DNA from: Nocardia sp. BMG51109
GTDB taxonomy: Bacteria > Actinomycetota > Actinomycetes > Mycobacteriales > Mycobacteriaceae
Direction of reading: 5' to 3'
NCBI RefSeq assembly: GCF_000526215.1
Contig: NZ_JAFQ01000004.1
Span: 2,542,001-2,606,000, forward strand
Length of the DNA: 64,000 bases
The notes beneath the pieces were generated by a model that was not told the DNA's origin, ran no database searches, and saw nothing but the letters and a program-made list of their open reading frames with translations. A program made the translations under genes and the position numbers. The stretch's first letter is position 1. Each line of letters starts with the position of its first letter. This document shows, piece by piece, positions 25,581-34,661 of this stretch.

Positions 25581-27440
25581 ATGCATAAACGTCGTACTAT
25601 GCTCGGCTCGATCCCGGCGCCTGATCTGCTCGACCGGACCATTTCTTCGGTTCGCGCAATACAAGCTCGGCCAGTGTCGGAGGAATCTGCCCGTACTGAT
25701 CGACTGCCGCCAACACACGAGATAGGAGCTTGGGCATTGTCCACACTGACCGTGGAAGGACTTCAGGACTGCGGCAATCTCTCAATCGAGACTGAGCTGT
25801 CCGCAGCCGAGCTTGCCGATGACGCCGCGTTACGTCTGCCTCAATCCATCGCGCTGACCGGGTACGGCCTCGCCAAACATAGGCTGGGCGACCTCACGCT
25901 GCGTAGCGGAATTGCTGCGTTCGCGGCTCGCTCGAGCGGAGCCGCCACGACCGCGCCGCCTCCGGCTGCGGTCGAGGATCCCGGTGACATGCTGTTCTCG
26001 GTGTATGTCGAAAAGTGGTACAAGCGGCTGGATCTCGTCGAGAGCACGATGAGTAGCTACAGATCCACGATCGACTGCCACTTGTTGCCGAAGTTCGGAC
26101 GTTATCCATTGAACGCGATCGATGTGGACCTGGTCGCCGAGTGGGAGAAGGAAGAACGAGAGGCAGGAAACAAGCGGTCGAGCATCGCACTCTGGCGCGG
26201 CCTATTGAGCACCATTTTGAGCGACGCGGTGACCGCCGACCGGCTCATCTCCTTCAATGTCGCCGCGCGCAAGCGCGGTCGTGGTCGAAAGACGAGCCGC
26301 CGAAGGAATCGTCCAGCGTCGCAAGCGATCTTGTCCGCACTCGATGCCCTGCTCATTGCGGAGCGGATGGCGTTGCTGAGTGGTCGGGACGACGAGTTCG
26401 TGTGGGAGATCCTGAAGCGCTACACCGGTATGCGGTCCGGCGAGCTCCACGGGCTCGAAACCAAGTACTTGATCAACACCCGGCATCCGCTGCGCCGGGT
26501 GGTGCGGGTCGAGTGGCAACTGGCCGAAGTGAGAGGCAAGTTGATCAAGAGCGCTCCGAAGGACGAGTCCAACCGGGATGTGGATGTGCCGCTATTTCTC
26601 TGGGACTTGCTGACCCAGCATGTGTCTCGGACTCAGCCGACGCCGTGTTCGTGTCACGGCGCGACCTACGTTTTCACCGGCAACACCCGGCGGCGAGCGG
26701 CCGGCGGTTCGGCGGGTGTCTCGCGGGCCGCGGTAGCAGCATTGGTGGGTGTCTCCGACTACAAGGTGCGGGCTGCCTTCACCGGCGGTGCCCGACTGCC
26801 GGACGAGACACGGGCGAAGATCTACGCTGCCGCTGACGAACTGGGTTACAAGCCGCCGGCCCCGGGGGAGCGAATTCCGCACTGGACACGCTCATCGTTC
26901 CGGGAGTGGGTGTACTTCCCTGCGGTCACCGGGCACTATCCCGCCAACTTAGGACGGCCGCAGCGCCCGGTGCCAGTCAAAGCCGATGCACTGCAGGGGG
27001 TTCCGGTGAAGGGGCCGCACACCCAGAAGCGGACCGACGCGTGCTGGACAGTCATCTGCAGCGACGGTCGCCCGCACCGAAATCGGCACAGCCACCGGAC
27101 TGATCTGGAGGAAGCGCGCATCCCCAAGGTGTTGATCGATGAGCGGATCGGGCACGAGGACACCTCCGTCCAGGCGAACTACACCCACATCACCGACACG
27201 ATGCGGGACCAGCTTGCCGAACTGCTGATCGATATGTGGTTCGAAGCACTGGATGCGCGTCTCGCGATGTGCCCCACCTCGTCGGTCGCTGTTCTGAACG
27301 GGCTGCTGCACACGAGGGCACAGCAGGTGGGATGGGGGGCTGCTGCACGGAGAGGTGACACTGTCACCAGATCCTGCAGCAACCCCGGCGTTCAGCTATG
27401 TGGCGACTCATGTCATGAAGGCTCAACTGTCGCCAAATAA
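25581..27440 (+). CDS. Second tyrosine recombinase with LacI-type helix-turn-helix insert
   Basis: 619 residues as an open frame. From MLFSVYVEKWYKRLDLVEST to LLHTRAQQ it is clearly homologous to the recombinase at 13473, with the first arginine (TGMRSGE), HxxR (HSHR), H (IGHED) and Y (NYTHI) all present, and its own LacI-like insert (AAVAALVGVSDYKVRAAFTG...LPDETRAKIYAAADELGY). The first ~140 residues do not match the other copy, and a TTG at 25737 behind an AGGAG looks like a better start. The last ~25 residues also go beyond the family end and overlap the convergent gene by 18 bp. It is probably the integrase of a second, nested element. Confidence 0.85.
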   Translation: MHKRRTMLGSIPAPDLLDRTISSVRAIQARPVSEESARTDRLPPTHEIGAWALSTLTVEGLQDCGNLSIETELSAAELADDAALRLPQSIALTGYGLAKHRLGDLTLRSGIAAFAARSSGAATTAPPPAAVEDPGDMLFSVYVEKWYKRLDLVESTMSSYRSTIDCHLLPKFGRYPLNAIDVDLVAEWEKEEREAGNKRSSIALWRGLLSTILSDAVTADRLISFNVAARKRGRGRKTSRRRNRPASQAILSALDALLIAERMALLSGRDDEFVWEILKRYTGMRSGELHGLETKYLINTRHPLRRVVRVEWQLAEVRGKLIKSAPKDESNRDVDVPLFLWDLLTQHVSRTQPTPCSCHGATYVFTGNTRRRAAGGSAGVSRAAVAALVGVSDYKVRAAFTGGARLPDETRAKIYAAADELGYKPPAPGERIPHWTRSSFREWVYFPAVTGHYPANLGRPQRPVPVKADALQGVPVKGPHTQKRTDACWTVICSDGRPHRNRHSHRTDLEEARIPKVLIDERIGHEDTSVQANYTHITDTMRDQLAELLIDMWFEALDARLAMCPTSSVAVLNGLLHTRAQQVGWGAAARRGDTVTRSCSNPGVQLCGDSCHEGSTVAK

Positions 27441-28283
27441 ACCTGTTTCGTGTTCCCTGAACAGGGGTGTGGTCGTTCCCATCTCGACGGGGTCCTCGTG
27501 GGGTGGTTCGTTCGTGCGTTGCTCCAGCAACCAGGTTCTGAACTTGCGCCGCCGGTGGGCGGCCGTTTCGACGGCCTCCCATTCGCGATCTCCCGGACGC
27601 CATACGTCCTCGATCCGACTGCTCAGTCGCGCAAGACAGGTCGCTACTTCCATGAATTCGGTGCTGTCCGGAACGGTGCGGCGGCCCCGGCGATCCAAGG
27701 TCGGGCGGTCTCCCCGCGCCAGATAGTTCAGTTCCAGGCAGAAGTCGCAATGGATCTGGTCCTCTGGCAGACGGGTGGCCCCGAACGCGAGAAACTGATG
27801 GATTCTGTCCAGGTAGTAGTGGTCGAGTTTGTAGGGTTCGGGCCGATGAGCGATATGTAGCAGCGCAAGGCGCGCGCAGGTCATGGCATCGGCGCGCGGA
27901 GGAACGCTGACGTCGACTGGCCATAGGCGACGCAACGGCTGTTCACGAAGTCGCATGATGTCGTGCGGGCCGCTGGGGTCGTACAGCGTGTTCACAATCT
28001 TGTTCATATCTGTGTCCTCGTCATCGCTGTGCCAGTACGCGCCGTCGTACTCGATGACGAGACTATGCCGGTGCTGTTCGCCGATCGGGAACATCATGTC
28101 GGCTCGAAGCGCGTAACGTCCGCCGACCTTGTAATTGGGGCTACCACCGCCGAACACGAAGTTCAGAATCGAGAAGATATCGCGCTCGATAACCGACTCG
28201 CCGGGCTTACTGTCCCCTGGTCTGCGAAACCGACCGATCCCATTCCAGCCCACCGTACTGACGATAGCGGGCACTACCGACAC
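27423..28283 (-). CDS. PD-(D/E)XK endonuclease-like protein (Vsr/DUF559-like)
   Basis: 286 residues. The segment YALRADMMFPIGEQ...HSLVIEYDGAYWHSDDEDTDMNK has the D...(15-20)...E-x-D-G-x-x-W-H layout of very-short-patch-repair and DUF559-type nucleases, and DIMRLREQPL with R and E follows as in that fold. After it come CxxC-like pairs (IHCDFCLELN), perhaps a metal site. It could be a homing, repair or defence nuclease that travels with the recombinase, with which it overlaps convergently. No cognate methylase is adjacent. Confidence 0.55.
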   Translation of the reverse strand: MSVVPAIVSTVGWNGIGRFRRPGDSKPGESVIERDIFSILNFVFGGGSPNYKVGGRYALRADMMFPIGEQHRHSLVIEYDGAYWHSDDEDTDMNKIVNTLYDPSGPHDIMRLREQPLRRLWPVDVSVPPRADAMTCARLALLHIAHRPEPYKLDHYYLDRIHQFLAFGATRLPEDQIHCDFCLELNYLARGDRPTLDRRGRRTVPDSTEFMEVATCLARLSSRIEDVWRPGDREWEAVETAAHRRRKFRTWLLEQRTNEPPHEDPVEMGTTTPLFREHETGLFGDS

Positions 28284-28367
28284 GACTCCTTGCCACAGCT
28301 CTCTGCCCCAACGGTGTGCTAGTCAAACAGTGCGGGTGGCGCCGGACGAGTTCGGCCGATCGATGCC

Positions 28368-29537
28368 TCAGACCAAGCGTAGGACGGGGCGCTGGTCGGT
28401 TTGGCCGAGTAGGAGCCGGAGCCGGGGGATCTTCCATCGCAGTTCGCGGGCGAGGTCGGCCATGGTTGTGCTGCCGGTGGATTCGGCGAGTTCGAAGGCT
28501 TTGGCGAGCAGGCTGGGTACCTCGCCGGGATAGTTCGTCACGGGCTGCGGGGCGATGATTTCGAGTTCGTAGAGGTGGTTGAGCCGCTGGTAGGCGCGGC
28601 GGGCGCTGGCGTCGGAGATGGTGCCGAGTTCCCGGCAGCGATATACCAGGGATTTGAGCGAGACGCCCCACTCGCGGCCGAGTTGCTCGAGCACCTTGAT
28701 GTCGAACCGGCTGGGCAGCTGGTCGTGGATTTGTCCGGCGGGGGTGAGGAATTCGGCGGCGAAGGCGTCGGCCTCGCGTTCCTGTTGGGCGTCGCCGGGA
28801 GCGGCGTCGCGGTGCAGGACCAGGTGGCCGAGTTCGTGGGCGGCGGTGAACCGGTGCCAGTAGACATCGTCGCTGCGGTCCGGGGTGAGCACGATCAGCG
28901 GCCGCGGCATCCGCGAGGTGGAGAAGGCGTTGACCGTGGCGGTGTCCGCGTCGGCGAAGGACACCATCGTGGCGACGATGCCGTGCCTCTCCATGGTCCG
29001 GACCAGGTGGGGGATCGGGCCGGTGCCCAGGCCCCAGTGCAGTCGCAGCGACCGGGCCGCCGCGGCGGGGGTATCGGGCAGCCGGTCGGTGTCGTCGGGC
29101 AGGAAGCCGGGCAGGTCGACCGGCGGGAACTGCACGCGTTTCTCCAGCGCGTAGGTCAGCTCCCACACCTGCTCGACGAACGCGACGGCCTTGGCCCGTT
29201 GGCAGACGCGGGTCGACCGCAGGCTACGGAAGTGCGCGGCCGCGCTGTCCAATCGGGCGAACGGGCGTCCGCCGGCGAAGAACTCGATCGGGACGTCGAG
29301 GACCTCGGCGAGCCGGACCAGATGGTCCGGCCGCGGTGGGGAGGTCTGGGATTCCCACTGGCTCACCGCCGCGCCGGAGACACCGACCTGCTCGGCCACG
29401 GCCGCCTTGGTCAGGCCGGCCAGCTGGCGGGCCTGGGTCAGGCGGCCGGCGTCGAACGCCTCGGCCACCACGACCGCGGTGGCCGGAGCCGCGCCGGGGC
29501 CGCCGCGGAACAGACGTAGCTGGGTTCGGTCAGTCAT
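28368..29537 (-). CDS. XRE helix-turn-helix plus ImmA/IrrE metallopeptidase
   Basis: 389 residues. An N-terminal XRE helix-turn-helix (LTQARQLAGLTKAAVAEQVGVSGAAVSQWESQ, ~30-65) is followed by the ImmA/IrrE (COG2856) peptidase domain with its zinc motif, FTAAHELGHLVLH (HExxH). A second conserved block (QEREADAFAAEFLTPAG) carries the third ligand glutamate. Proteins of this type cleave or bind a repressor to derepress mobile-element or stress genes. It overlaps the upstream companion gene by a few bases; ATG at 29537 (or GTG at 29540). A related module lies at 38386-40150. Confidence 0.9.
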   Translation of the reverse strand: MTDRTQLRLFRGGPGAAPATAVVVAEAFDAGRLTQARQLAGLTKAAVAEQVGVSGAAVSQWESQTSPPRPDHLVRLAEVLDVPIEFFAGGRPFARLDSAAAHFRSLRSTRVCQRAKAVAFVEQVWELTYALEKRVQFPPVDLPGFLPDDTDRLPDTPAAAARSLRLHWGLGTGPIPHLVRTMERHGIVATMVSFADADTATVNAFSTSRMPRPLIVLTPDRSDDVYWHRFTAAHELGHLVLHRDAAPGDAQQEREADAFAAEFLTPAGQIHDQLPSRFDIKVLEQLGREWGVSLKSLVYRCRELGTISDASARRAYQRLNHLYELEIIAPQPVTNYPGEVPSLLAKAFELAESTGSTTMADLARELRWKIPRLRLLLGQTDQRPVLRLV

Positions 29538-30354
29538 CACTTCCGGTTTCAGAATCGGGGGTAGGGGGCTGGCCGCCGTCCGGGGGCACCGCCGGGTTCC
29601 GTGCCGAGAGCACGACTTCCTCTAGCGGGGCCTGGTCGAACCGCGCGGCCGTGTCGTTATTCGTATCCGGGCCTGGCACGGGCGCGAGGGGACGCGCCGG
29701 GGCCGGGCGAGATTGCCCTCCACCGGGCTCGGCCGCGGGCGGTACTTCCTCGACGTGGCTCCAGTTCAGGTGCCCGGAGTCGTCGCCCAGTGAGGCGTCG
29801 CCCCAGAAGGCGCGCAGCACGCCGGCATGCGGGTTGCTGGCGAAGGCCAGCACGATCAGCCGCCCGGCCTCCGCGGCGTCGTGCAGGAAGTCCTCTTCGG
29901 CCTGCAGTTCTTCGGCGAGTTCCTCGTCGGACATCGCGGCGTGGTCGATCGAGAGCTGATCGGATCCGGCCGCCGCGCCGAGCGCCAGCAGCCGCTTACG
30001 CACGTCGGAGAGGTTCATCTTCGCCGACTCCAGCGGGGCGTAGGCGGTGTCACCGTACTTCCACGGATAGATGATCAGGTTGCTCTCGTCCAGGACGGTC
30101 AGGCAGTAGCGGGCACCCTTCGGGCGGGGCGTCCGCACCGCAGTGACCGTGGCCAGTTCCTTGGCCAATTCCTCGGGCAGGATCAGCCACATCAGCCCGT
30201 ACGCGTCGTTGGAACTAAGTCCGCTGCCCTTGTGGCCAGCCAGCGCGCGCAGGTGCGCGGCTCCCAGGGCCCGCCACACCGCCCCGCGTACTTCGAGGGC
30301 CAGGTGCCCGAACTGCGACGTCTCCCATTCGGTCGGCACTGCCTGCTCGCTCAT
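29530..30354 (-). CDS. Companion protein of the ImmA/IrrE gene, function unknown
   Basis: 274 residues. The globular N-terminal two thirds (VWRALGAAHLRALAGHKGSGLSSNDAYGLMWLILPEELAKEL...; NLIIYPWKYGDTAYAPLESAKMNLSD) is followed by a disordered proline/acid-rich tail with AARFDQAPLEEVVLSARN near the end. The stop lies within the ImmA/IrrE start (overlap about 8-11 bp), so the pair is co-translated. It might be the repressor or substrate controlled by the peptidase, but no helix-turn-helix is visible. Confidence 0.65.
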   Translation of the reverse strand: MSEQAVPTEWETSQFGHLALEVRGAVWRALGAAHLRALAGHKGSGLSSNDAYGLMWLILPEELAKELATVTAVRTPRPKGARYCLTVLDESNLIIYPWKYGDTAYAPLESAKMNLSDVRKRLLALGAAAGSDQLSIDHAAMSDEELAEELQAEEDFLHDAAEAGRLIVLAFASNPHAGVLRAFWGDASLGDDSGHLNWSHVEEVPPAAEPGGGQSRPAPARPLAPVPGPDTNNDTAARFDQAPLEEVVLSARNPAVPPDGGQPPTPDSETGSDD

Positions 30355-30411
30355 AACGACCCTCCCTGACCTGCCCGGGCGGCTTATGTTTCAGGCAGCC
30401 GGGGCAGAGTA

Positions 30412-31278
30412 TCACTTAAGTTTTCCGCAAAATAGCGCACGACGTCGACGAGTCGGCATTCCTATGGTCAAGGAGCTTCCGTCCGCTCCGCAGCGGAACG
30501 GGCTAATCCGGCACGCGGTGGTGCACAACGCAATTCGTAGACCGAATCCGGCTATCCGGACGGTGAGGCGGCCGGCCGCGGTTCTCGTATGGGTATCGCA
30601 CGGTGGAGCGCAGCCGACCGTGCAGAAATGAGGGAGGAGCTGCCCGCGGCCCTCGGCAAGTTCGGGCACGTACTTGTAGATCGTCGACCGTGAGACGCCG
30701 AGCAGCCGTGCGATCGACGACACTGACTCCTCCGGCTGGGTGAGCATGATGCGGGCCTGGCGGATCTGCCCGGCGGTGGGGGCCGGTGGCTGGCCGAGGC
30801 GCTGCCCGCGGGCCCGAGCCGCGGCCAGGCCCTCGTTGGTGCCGTCGACGATCAGCTCGCGGATGAGCTCGGCGAGCGCGGCGAACACTTGGAACACCAG
30901 GCGCCCGCCGGGGGTGTTGGTGTCGAGGGCTTCGTGCAGGGACCGGAATCCGATGCCGCGCTCGCGGAGTCCCGCGACGATCGAGATAGGTCCTGCAGCG
31001 ACCGGCCGAGTCGATCGAGCGCGGGAACCACGAGGGTGTCGCCGGGCTGCAAGTACTTGAGGCAGCGCCACAGCTCTTCGCGTTCGGCATTCTTTCCGGA
31101 GGCCTTGTCCGCGAACACCTTCTGGCACCCGGCGAGCGTGAGCGCGTGCAGCTGGCGGTCGAGCAGCTGTCCGGTCGTGGACACCCGGGCGTAGCCGACG
31201 AGCGCGCCGCCGCCGACCGGGTCGAGGGCATTGCCGGCGAGAAACGAGCGCCGACGGTACGGCGGAGGTGTCGGTCAT
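30412..31278 (-). pseudogene. Serine recombinase (resolvase) broken by a frameshift
   Basis: The N-terminal part LVGYARVSTTGQLLDRQLHALTLAGC and GDTLVVPALDRLGRSLQDL is in one frame. The C-terminal part, ISIVAGLRERGIGFRSLHEALDT to SIARLLGVSRSTIYKYVPEL, is in another. The change fits loss of one base near 30988. The catalytic serine (RVSTTGQ) and the C-terminal Hin-like helix-turn-helix are both present. The start (ATG at 31276-31278, MTDTSAVPSALVSRRQ) is in the C-terminal frame, so a second shift may lie near 31235. It belongs to the Tn3-type/invertase resolvases and is inactive as read. Confidence 0.8.
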
Positions 31279-31698
31279 GGCCGTGACTGTACGAACCCCT
31301 TTGCCGGACAATCTATCCAGTGGTTCAACGGCGCGATCGGCCTCGAAAGATTTGTGGTGGGGCCGCCGCCGGAACTCTTGGCGGAAGCGTCGGCGGCGGC
31401 CCGTATCAGCAGACCCCGGGAGTGACCCGCGATCTACCCGCTCTCGTCGCGTATCCCCGAAAACCGGACCGTTATGTGACTTGGCTCACTGAGTGACCTA
31501 AATCATATCCGTAGCGGTTGTGCGTGAATAGTGAATGTGGCCATGACCGGGGGAAGATGATCGGCACAACCGAATACGTGCCCAAGTCGTGCTCCTTAAT
31601 TCTTGGCGGAAGCGTGGGAGCGGGCGGGGCTGGCCTTCTATCAGCAGACCCGGGAGCCGCGCCGCGCGCGGCTCTCCTGAGCAACCACGGAGTTGTCA
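31279..31698. other. Intergenic region with a short direct repeat
   Basis: About 420 bp without an intact gene. The block CTTGGCGGAAGCGT...TATCAGCAGACCC..GGGAG occurs twice (31377-31420 and 31602-31656). The second copy reads in frame as FLAEAWERAGLAFYQQTRE ending at a TGA (31680), which looks like the 3' end of a lost gene. The promoter of the gene at 31699 should lie here. Confidence 0.35.
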
Positions 31699-32103
31699 GT
31701 GAGCGCGCAACAGCACCCCCATACGCCTGGGTGTGGCGGCCAACCTATCGTCGTGCCCGTTCCCGAACCACCGGACTACTCGCGGCGCTTGGTGCTGCAC
31801 CTGGCCGGAGCGACCAGCACCTTCGGTATCTCCAGCGCAGTGCATACCATGGCGCCCGCTCACAATCTGGTGAACGAAGCCGCCGACCTCTCGATGGCAC
31901 CCTCGGTGATGCTGATGGGCGCGAGCGCGAGCTGGGTCATCAGCACCCTCGGGTTGATCGTGCTCCGCGAACTGCGCTACGTGTTCAACCGGGCATTCCC
32001 CCGCATCCAGATCATCAACGTGTACCAGCAGGCCGACGCACCACGCAGGCGGCGGCCGCGGCGACCACGCTCACCCCAAAACGGCACACCCCCATCGCAG
32101 TGA
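31699..32103 (+). CDS. Small putative membrane protein coupled to the sigma-fusion gene
   Basis: 134 residues from a GTG at 31699 with GGAG six bases upstream (a TTG at 31693 is too close to it). Two moderately hydrophobic stretches (RRLVLHLAGATSTFGISSAVHTMA and SMAPSVMLMGASASWVISTLGLIVL) could be membrane helices. A basic C-terminus follows (YVFNRAFPRIQIINVYQQ...RRRRPRRPR). Its stop overlaps the next start by 4 bp (GTGA), so it is translationally coupled and might act as sensor or anchor for it. Family not recognised. Confidence 0.6.
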   Translation: MSAQQHPHTPGCGGQPIVVPVPEPPDYSRRLVLHLAGATSTFGISSAVHTMAPAHNLVNEAADLSMAPSVMLMGASASWVISTLGLIVLRELRYVFNRAFPRIQIINVYQQADAPRRRRPRRPRSPQNGTPPSQ

Positions 32104-33434
32104 CCACGATGGCAACGAGCGACGAGGAATCACCAGGGCGGCAGCAGAAAGAGGCCCGGCGCTTCCAGGGCCGCGCGAAGCGTGACGAGAAATGGCTCCG
32201 TCTCGCCGAGGAGGGTGACACGGACGCCATGTGCATGATTGCCCAAAGCCTGCACCGGGACGGCGACCTCGACGCTGCCGAACGATGGTATCGGCGGGCG
32301 TCGATGACCGCCGACATCCCGGCGATGCGTGCGCTCGCGTTTCTGCTCAAAGAACGCGGGAAGTTGGACGAAGCCGAAAGCTGGTTTCGCGGAATCGCGC
32401 GGCACGACGACGCCGATGGGATGTACGACCTCGGCCGACTGCTCGAGGAGCGCGGGAAAAACGCGGAAGCTCAGGCGTGGTTCCGCCTCGCTGCGGCGAA
32501 GGACAATGTGAGGGCCATGGTGAGCCTAGCGGTCGAGACGCAGAACTCGGGCAGGCCCACCGACGCCGAGATCTGGTGGCACACTGCCGCCGACAACGGC
32601 GACCCCATCGCCCTCGTGTACAGGGCGCTTCAGGCATACGACCAAGGCGATATCGATGAAGCCAATATCCGATGGTGGCGGGCCGTTGCGGCCGGAGCCC
32701 TGTGGCGTCTAGCCGAAGACCTCTATGTCTTCGGTGACGAATGGACTTCCCCCGAGCATTGGTGGAGTCTGCTGACCTGGGGTTTCGATAGTGTCGCCGA
32801 ACGCTTCGTCTCCGCCCTCGGCTGGGCGCAGGATCCGGACGGAGTTGGTCGGCGGCGGATCCTCGCTGCCGATACCAAGGTCGAAGAATCTGCCAGGGCC
32901 GCACTCAGGAGAAGCCAATTCGAACAGTTCTACGTCCTAATGGCGCCCGAACTGCGCGGGTTCGCCCGCTCGTTGACATCCGACGAAGGTGCGGCCGCCG
33001 ACGCCGTGCACGACGCGATGATCCGCCTGCTCGATCGCTGGGACCGTCTCCACACTCTTCCGCTTCCGAACCTGCGGGCTTACGCGTTCAACTCCGTCCG
33101 CTGGGCGTTCCAGGACCGAGCTCGCGCCCGATACCGCGAAGGAACGACCTCCCTCGACTCGATGCCTTTCGTAGAACGGGACTCTGCCGTGGCCAGCCCG
33201 GCAACCACGGACAGCGGAGCTGAGGATCTGATCGCGGAGGAGACCACCCGGCAGATCCTTCGCGTTCTCTCACCGCGTGAGCGCGAACTGACCACCCGGC
33301 TGATCGCAGGAAGGACTCCGGGCGAGATCGCCGACGAACTCAACATGAACCCAGACACCGTGCGCAGGTTGATCAGCCGTGCCCGAAAAAAGATCCGATC
33401 AGAACTCGGCCTGAACCTGCCGCAGCCCGGCTAG
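32100..33434 (+). CDS. Sel1/TPR-like repeat protein fused to an ECF-type sigma factor
   Basis: 444 residues. Residues ~35-200 are five or so ~36-residue helical repeats of the Sel1/TPR type (DLDAAERWYRRAS, KLDEAESWFRGIA, NAEAQAWFRLAAAKDN, PTDAEIWWHTAADNGD, DIDEANIRWWRAVAAG). Residues ~271-320 are sigma-70 region 2 (FEQFYVLMAPELRGFARSL...VHDAMIRLLDRW), and ~388-440 are region 4 (VLSPRERELTTRLIAGRTPGEIADELNMNPDTVRRLISRARKKI). Canonical ECF sigmas have no N-terminal repeats, so here regulation may be built in instead of using a separate anti-sigma factor. The GTG at 32100 overlaps the upstream stop. Confidence 0.8.
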   Translation: MTTMATSDEESPGRQQKEARRFQGRAKRDEKWLRLAEEGDTDAMCMIAQSLHRDGDLDAAERWYRRASMTADIPAMRALAFLLKERGKLDEAESWFRGIARHDDADGMYDLGRLLEERGKNAEAQAWFRLAAAKDNVRAMVSLAVETQNSGRPTDAEIWWHTAADNGDPIALVYRALQAYDQGDIDEANIRWWRAVAAGALWRLAEDLYVFGDEWTSPEHWWSLLTWGFDSVAERFVSALGWAQDPDGVGRRRILAADTKVEESARAALRRSQFEQFYVLMAPELRGFARSLTSDEGAAADAVHDAMIRLLDRWDRLHTLPLPNLRAYAFNSVRWAFQDRARARYREGTTSLDSMPFVERDSAVASPATTDSGAEDLIAEETTRQILRVLSPRERELTTRLIAGRTPGEIADELNMNPDTVRRLISRARKKIRSELGLNLPQPG

Positions 33435-33614
33435 GCTCCGCGCCGCCGGGTGTCAAAGGCCTAGGTGACCGAGCGGAATCGTTCGAAAAGGCTTAACCGG
33501 ATTTGTTGGACAGCAACGCTTTTCGGCACGCTTTTTAGACACCGCCCCGGTGAAGCCGACCTGGGCGTCCACTACGAACAGCCGGGTGTCGGAAGAACGA
33601 TCGATTCTCAACAC

Positions 33615-34661
33615 TCACTCGGCGTGTGCTGTCGAGGCCGCGGTCGGCGGCCAGTTTCGCGGTTCTACGTTGGCTGGCTTCCGCGTGGTGTTCTTGTCCC
33701 AGTCGAACTTCGGCGTTGGTGGACCCCATCGCTTCGGCTCGGAGAACGAGATGACCTTGGTGCCGAAATCTGCTCCCTGGAAGGAGACGGTGCCGGAGAA
33801 CGTCGCGTCCTCGAACCAGGTGATGCCGGAGAACGTCGCGCTCACGAACCAAGTGGTGGTGCCAGAGAACATCGCGTCCCGGAACTGGGTGGTGCCGGAG
33901 AACGTCGCGTCCACGAACAAGGCGTTGCCGGAGAATGTCGCGCCCTGGAACCGGGCGCTGCCGGAGAACGTAGTGTGACTGAAGTCAGCGTCTTCGAGGT
34001 GGGCTGTTCGGAAATCGAAATTGCTGTTCGACCAGCTGTGTTCGGCTTGTGGCCGCAGGTGATCAGCGATGGCGCGGACGATCGTCTGCCGGACTTCCCG
34101 ATCGTTCTGCCGGTACTCGACATGCTCTTCGGTCTCGCCGCTTACGCGTCCGTGGTCGACGCGGGGTGCCTTGACGACGAACTTGGTGCGTCCGCTGGTG
34201 CCATGCTCGGCGTCGTAGGGCAGGCGGAGGTATCCGCACAGCACGTCGATGCATTGCTGGCGGCGTAGTCCGCGGGATTCGTCGGCGACGCCGGCCATGG
34301 CGTATACCCCGGCGATGCGGATCGCGACGTCGGTGTTGCCGAGTTGGGCGGCTGCGGCGCCGAAGCGTTCGACGAACCGTCCGTGCTCGAGGTCACGCTG
34401 GCGGCGGTAGGCGACGACCAGGGCGACGACACCGCCGACGCCGGCGACCACGGTCAGCGCCAGCTTGGTGATGTCGATCGGTGCTGCGAGCACCTTGTCG
34501 TTGGTCTCGATGCGCTGGCCCAGTGCCCACTGCGCGGCGAGTGCGAGCCCGGACCCGAGCACGAGCGCGCCGATGATCGACCACAACAACCCGTTCGTGG
34601 CGACCCGGCCCACGGTCATCTTGGCGGCCCGGAGCACTCTTCGTCTCGTGCGTGCGATCAC
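33615..34661 (-). CDS. Membrane-anchored pentapeptide-repeat protein
   Basis: 348 residues. An N-terminal basic segment and two membrane helices (TNGLLWSIIGALVLGSGLALAA and LALTVVAGVGGVVALVVAY) are followed by a conserved cytosolic stretch (FVERFGAAAAQLGNTDVAIRIAGVYAMAGVADES...) and then pentapeptide repeats of the A(D/T)FS(G/H) type (ADFSHTTFSGSARFQGATFSGNALFVDATFSG..., ~225-300). This arrangement is common in actinomycetes. Such right-handed beta-helices serve as scaffolds; function here unknown. Nothing in its neighbours suggests an operon. Confidence 0.8.
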   Translation of the reverse strand: MIARTRRRVLRAAKMTVGRVATNGLLWSIIGALVLGSGLALAAQWALGQRIETNDKVLAAPIDITKLALTVVAGVGGVVALVVAYRRQRDLEHGRFVERFGAAAAQLGNTDVAIRIAGVYAMAGVADESRGLRRQQCIDVLCGYLRLPYDAEHGTSGRTKFVVKAPRVDHGRVSGETEEHVEYRQNDREVRQTIVRAIADHLRPQAEHSWSNSNFDFRTAHLEDADFSHTTFSGSARFQGATFSGNALFVDATFSGTTQFRDAMFSGTTTWFVSATFSGITWFEDATFSGTVSFQGADFGTKVISFSEPKRWGPPTPKFDWDKNTTRKPANVEPRNWPPTAASTAHAE

